DNA of 7,621 bases from Candidatus Fermentithermobacillaceae bacterium (GTDB taxonomy: Bacteria > Bacillota > Sulfobacillia > Fermentithermobacillales > Fermentithermobacillaceae), in assembly GCA_012842105.1 (NCBI GenBank), contig DUTL01000229.1:1-7621 (forward strand), in the 5' to 3' direction. The position numbers and the translations under genes were made by a program. Below the pieces are notes generated by a model, which was given only the letters and a program-made list of their open reading frames with translations, was not told the origin of the DNA and did no database searches. Shown in pieces: positions 6,855 to 7,621 of this stretch (its first letter is position 1; each line of letters starts with the position of its first letter).

Positions 6855-6872
6855 CTGCTATGAGTATAGCAG
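6855..6872 (+). promoter_or_regulatory. Small perfect hairpin in the aldolase-AOR intergenic region
   Basis: CTGCTAT-GAGT-ATAGCAG forms a perfect 7-bp stem with a 4-base loop, extendable by one G-U pair. No T-tract follows, so it is not an obvious terminator. With the larger hairpin 13 bases downstream it makes the 196-nt leader before the AOR gene look structured. Function unknown. Confidence 0.35.
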
Positions 6873-6885
6873 TGCGTGGAATCTT

Positions 6886-6928
6886 ACAGGTGCGCACATT
6901 GGATGGTTGGTCCAAGGTACGCACCTGT
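6886..6928 (+). terminator. Long interrupted hairpin upstream of the AOR gene (weak terminator or leader element)
   Basis: Outer arms ACAGGTGCG (6886-6894) and CGCACCTGT (6920-6928) pair perfectly over 9 bp. An internal 4x4 region allows two further pairs, and an upper stem TTGGA/TCCAA (6899-6903 with 6911-6915) closes a 7-base loop. Only TTT follows the stem, so termination would be weak. It could end the aldolase transcript in part, or act as a regulatory leader for the AOR gene 80 bases downstream. I could not match it with confidence to a known riboswitch. Confidence 0.4.
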
Positions 6929-7009
6929 TTGTGCCTTGAACGGTGGTTTAGCGTATCCGGCATTATTGGTAAAAAGTAAGTTGGCAAGCAGAGGAAAGGT
7001 GGGGGTTAC

Positions 7010-7552
7010 ATGGCAACAAACCTTGAAGGCAAGATTGCTTATGTCGACCTTGGAAAACATGAGGTCAAGATTGAGGCAGTAGATTCAAACACATACAGGA
7101 AGTATTTTGGAGGGAGCGGCCTAATAGCCAGGCACCTCCTTACCATGATGAAACCCGGAGTAGATGCTTTTGGCCCCGACAATGTTTTCATATATGCCTG
7201 CGGCCCAATGACAGGCGGGCCGTATTCCGGTTCCGGCCGCAGCGCTGCCGGATGCAAGTCTCCTCTTTCAGGAGGCTTCGGAGTTGGAGAGGGCGGAGGA
7301 TTCGTAGGTGCTGAGTTGAGAAGGGCCGGGTTTGATGCAGTTGTTGTGACAGGCGCATCTGACACACCTGTATACTTGTTTGCCCACGATGGTGAAATGG
7401 AGATTAGAGACGCTTCGGGGCTGTGGGGCAAGACCACCGGTGAAGTGGAACAAGAAATACGCCGCGAACTAGGCGACAACCTTATTCGTGTGGCTCAATG
7501 CGGGCCTGCAGCAGAGGCATTGGTGAGGTATGCAGCAGCCCGGCCGATATAG
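7010..7552 (+). CDS. Aldehyde:ferredoxin oxidoreductase family protein, N-terminal part, frame broken by the anomalous window end
   Basis: ATG 7010 has AAAGGTGGGGG (6995-7005) just upstream. Residues 1-176 match the N-terminal domain of the AOR family (tungsto- or molybdopterin enzymes oxidising aldehydes to acids with ferredoxin): GKIAYVDLG (7-15), FGGSGLIARHLL (33-44), ACGPMTGGPYSGSGRSA (63-79), KSPLSGGFG (83-91), GGFVGAELRRAGFDAVVV (96-113) and CGPAAEALVRYAA (164-176). The visible frame then gives only ARPI and TAG 7550-7552, for 180 residues against about 600 in the family; the iron-sulfur cysteines and most cofactor-binding residues lie beyond. The break coincides with the inverted repeat at 7507-7603, whose loop read on the minus strand continues the family pattern, so the truncation is probably not biological. 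It may act on an aldehyde made by the upstream aldolase, which is inference. Confidence 0.85.
   Translation: MATNLEGKIAYVDLGKHEVKIEAVDSNTYRKYFGGSGLIARHLLTMMKPGVDAFGPDNVFIYACGPMTGGPYSGSGRSAAGCKSPLSGGFGVGEGGGFVGAELRRAGFDAVVVTGASDTPVYLFAHDGEMEIRDASGLWGKTTGEVEQEIRRELGDNLIRVAQCGPAAEALVRYAAARPI
7459..7477 (+). repeat. Source copy of a 19-base direct repeat (second copy 7603-7621)
   Basis: ACGCCGCGAACTAGGCGAC lies within the AOR coding sequence here (codons for RRELGD) and recurs exactly at 7603-7621, the last 19 bases of the window. The second copy is cut by the window end, so the true repeat may be longer. It fits a jump of the assembled sequence back into the same gene. Confidence 0.9.
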
Positions 7553-7603
7553 TGGGTAAGGTCATTACATACTGCTGCATACCTCACCAATGCCTCTGCT
7601 GCA
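7507..7603. repeat. Perfect 32-bp inverted repeat with 33-base loop, probable chimeric contig end
   Basis: Arms 7507-7538 and 7572-7603 are exact reverse complements. The left arm is normal AOR coding sequence (AAEALVRYAA plus one base). The loop 7539-7571 read on the minus strand, joined in frame to the left arm, gives VCNDLTHYIGR, which matches the family consensus after LVRYAA (compare IMNDGHRAAGR in Pyrococcus AOR). Thus the loop looks like true downstream gene sequence in the wrong orientation, followed by a reverse-complement copy of the left arm. The pattern fits polymerase template switching, amplification chimera or misassembly; a genuine small inversion is less likely. Confidence 0.85.
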
Positions 7604-7621
7604 CGCCGCGAACTAGGCGAC

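Noticed and set aside
807..7479. Many minus-strand open frames of 60-146 codons
   Set aside because: They lie opposite well-supported + strand genes, show no recognisable domains and lack convincing ribosome binding sites.
7010..7552. AOR as a real short protein or a decayed pseudogene
   Set aside because: The frame is intact with good family match up to residue 176, and the break falls exactly at the foldback repeat whose minus-strand loop gives the expected next residues, pointing to a sequence artefact.
7507..7603. Perfect inverted repeat as a transposon end, invertible switch or terminator
   Set aside because: One arm is ordinary AOR coding sequence, no recombinase or element is nearby, and the adjoining exact direct copy of 7459-7477 is better explained by template switching.
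1..7621. tRNA, rRNA, CRISPR array, insertion sequence or phage genes
   Set aside because: No cloverleaf, rRNA-like segment, regularly spaced repeats or transposase/integrase-like protein was seen on either strand.

Overview
The window reads as part of a sugar or polyol utilisation locus from an anaerobic Firmicute, probably a clostridial lineage. This is inferred from four things: a LevR-type regulator, a mannose-family PTS with separate IIA, IIB, IIC and IID genes, strong AGGAGG-type ribosome binding sites with some GTG starts, and a gene of the tungsten/molybdenum aldehyde:ferredoxin oxidoreductase (AOR) family, which is typical of strict anaerobes. Base composition looks moderate and even. 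All genes are on the + strand.

Layout: (1) 1-726 is the C-terminal end of a LevR-like sigma-54 activator (EIIB-like domain plus last PRD); its start lies outside the window. (2) 856-2088 is an MFS transporter. (3) Directly after the MFS stop, at 2089-2104, is a consensus -24/-12 (sigma-54) promoter. (4) 2165-4788 encodes EIIA, EIIB, EIIC and EIID of a mannose-family PTS. (5) A strong hairpin at 4801-4843 separates the PTS genes from (6) a zinc-dependent medium-chain dehydrogenase (4864-5907) and (7) a class II ketose-phosphate aldolase (5983-6813). (8) A 196-nt intergenic stretch with two hairpins precedes (9) the N-terminal part of an AOR gene from 7010.

Working model (inference): the upstream activator, its activity set by PTS phosphorylation, drives the PTS operon from the sigma-54 promoter. 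The PTS imports and phosphorylates a sugar or alditol, the dehydrogenase oxidises the alditol phosphate to a ketose phosphate, the aldolase cleaves it, and the AOR-family enzyme may oxidise a resulting aldehyde using ferredoxin. No sugar-phosphate kinase is visible in the window, so a kinase-free route through a ketose-1-phosphate is possible but unproven.

The last ~120 bases are abnormal. The AOR frame stops at 7552 inside a perfect 32-bp inverted repeat (7507-7538 / 7572-7603), followed by a 19-base direct copy of 7459-7477 running to the window end. Read on the minus strand, the 33-base loop encodes the residues expected next in the AOR family (VCNDLTHYIGR). The end is therefore most simply a foldback/template-switch chimera at a contig edge, and the real gene probably continues.
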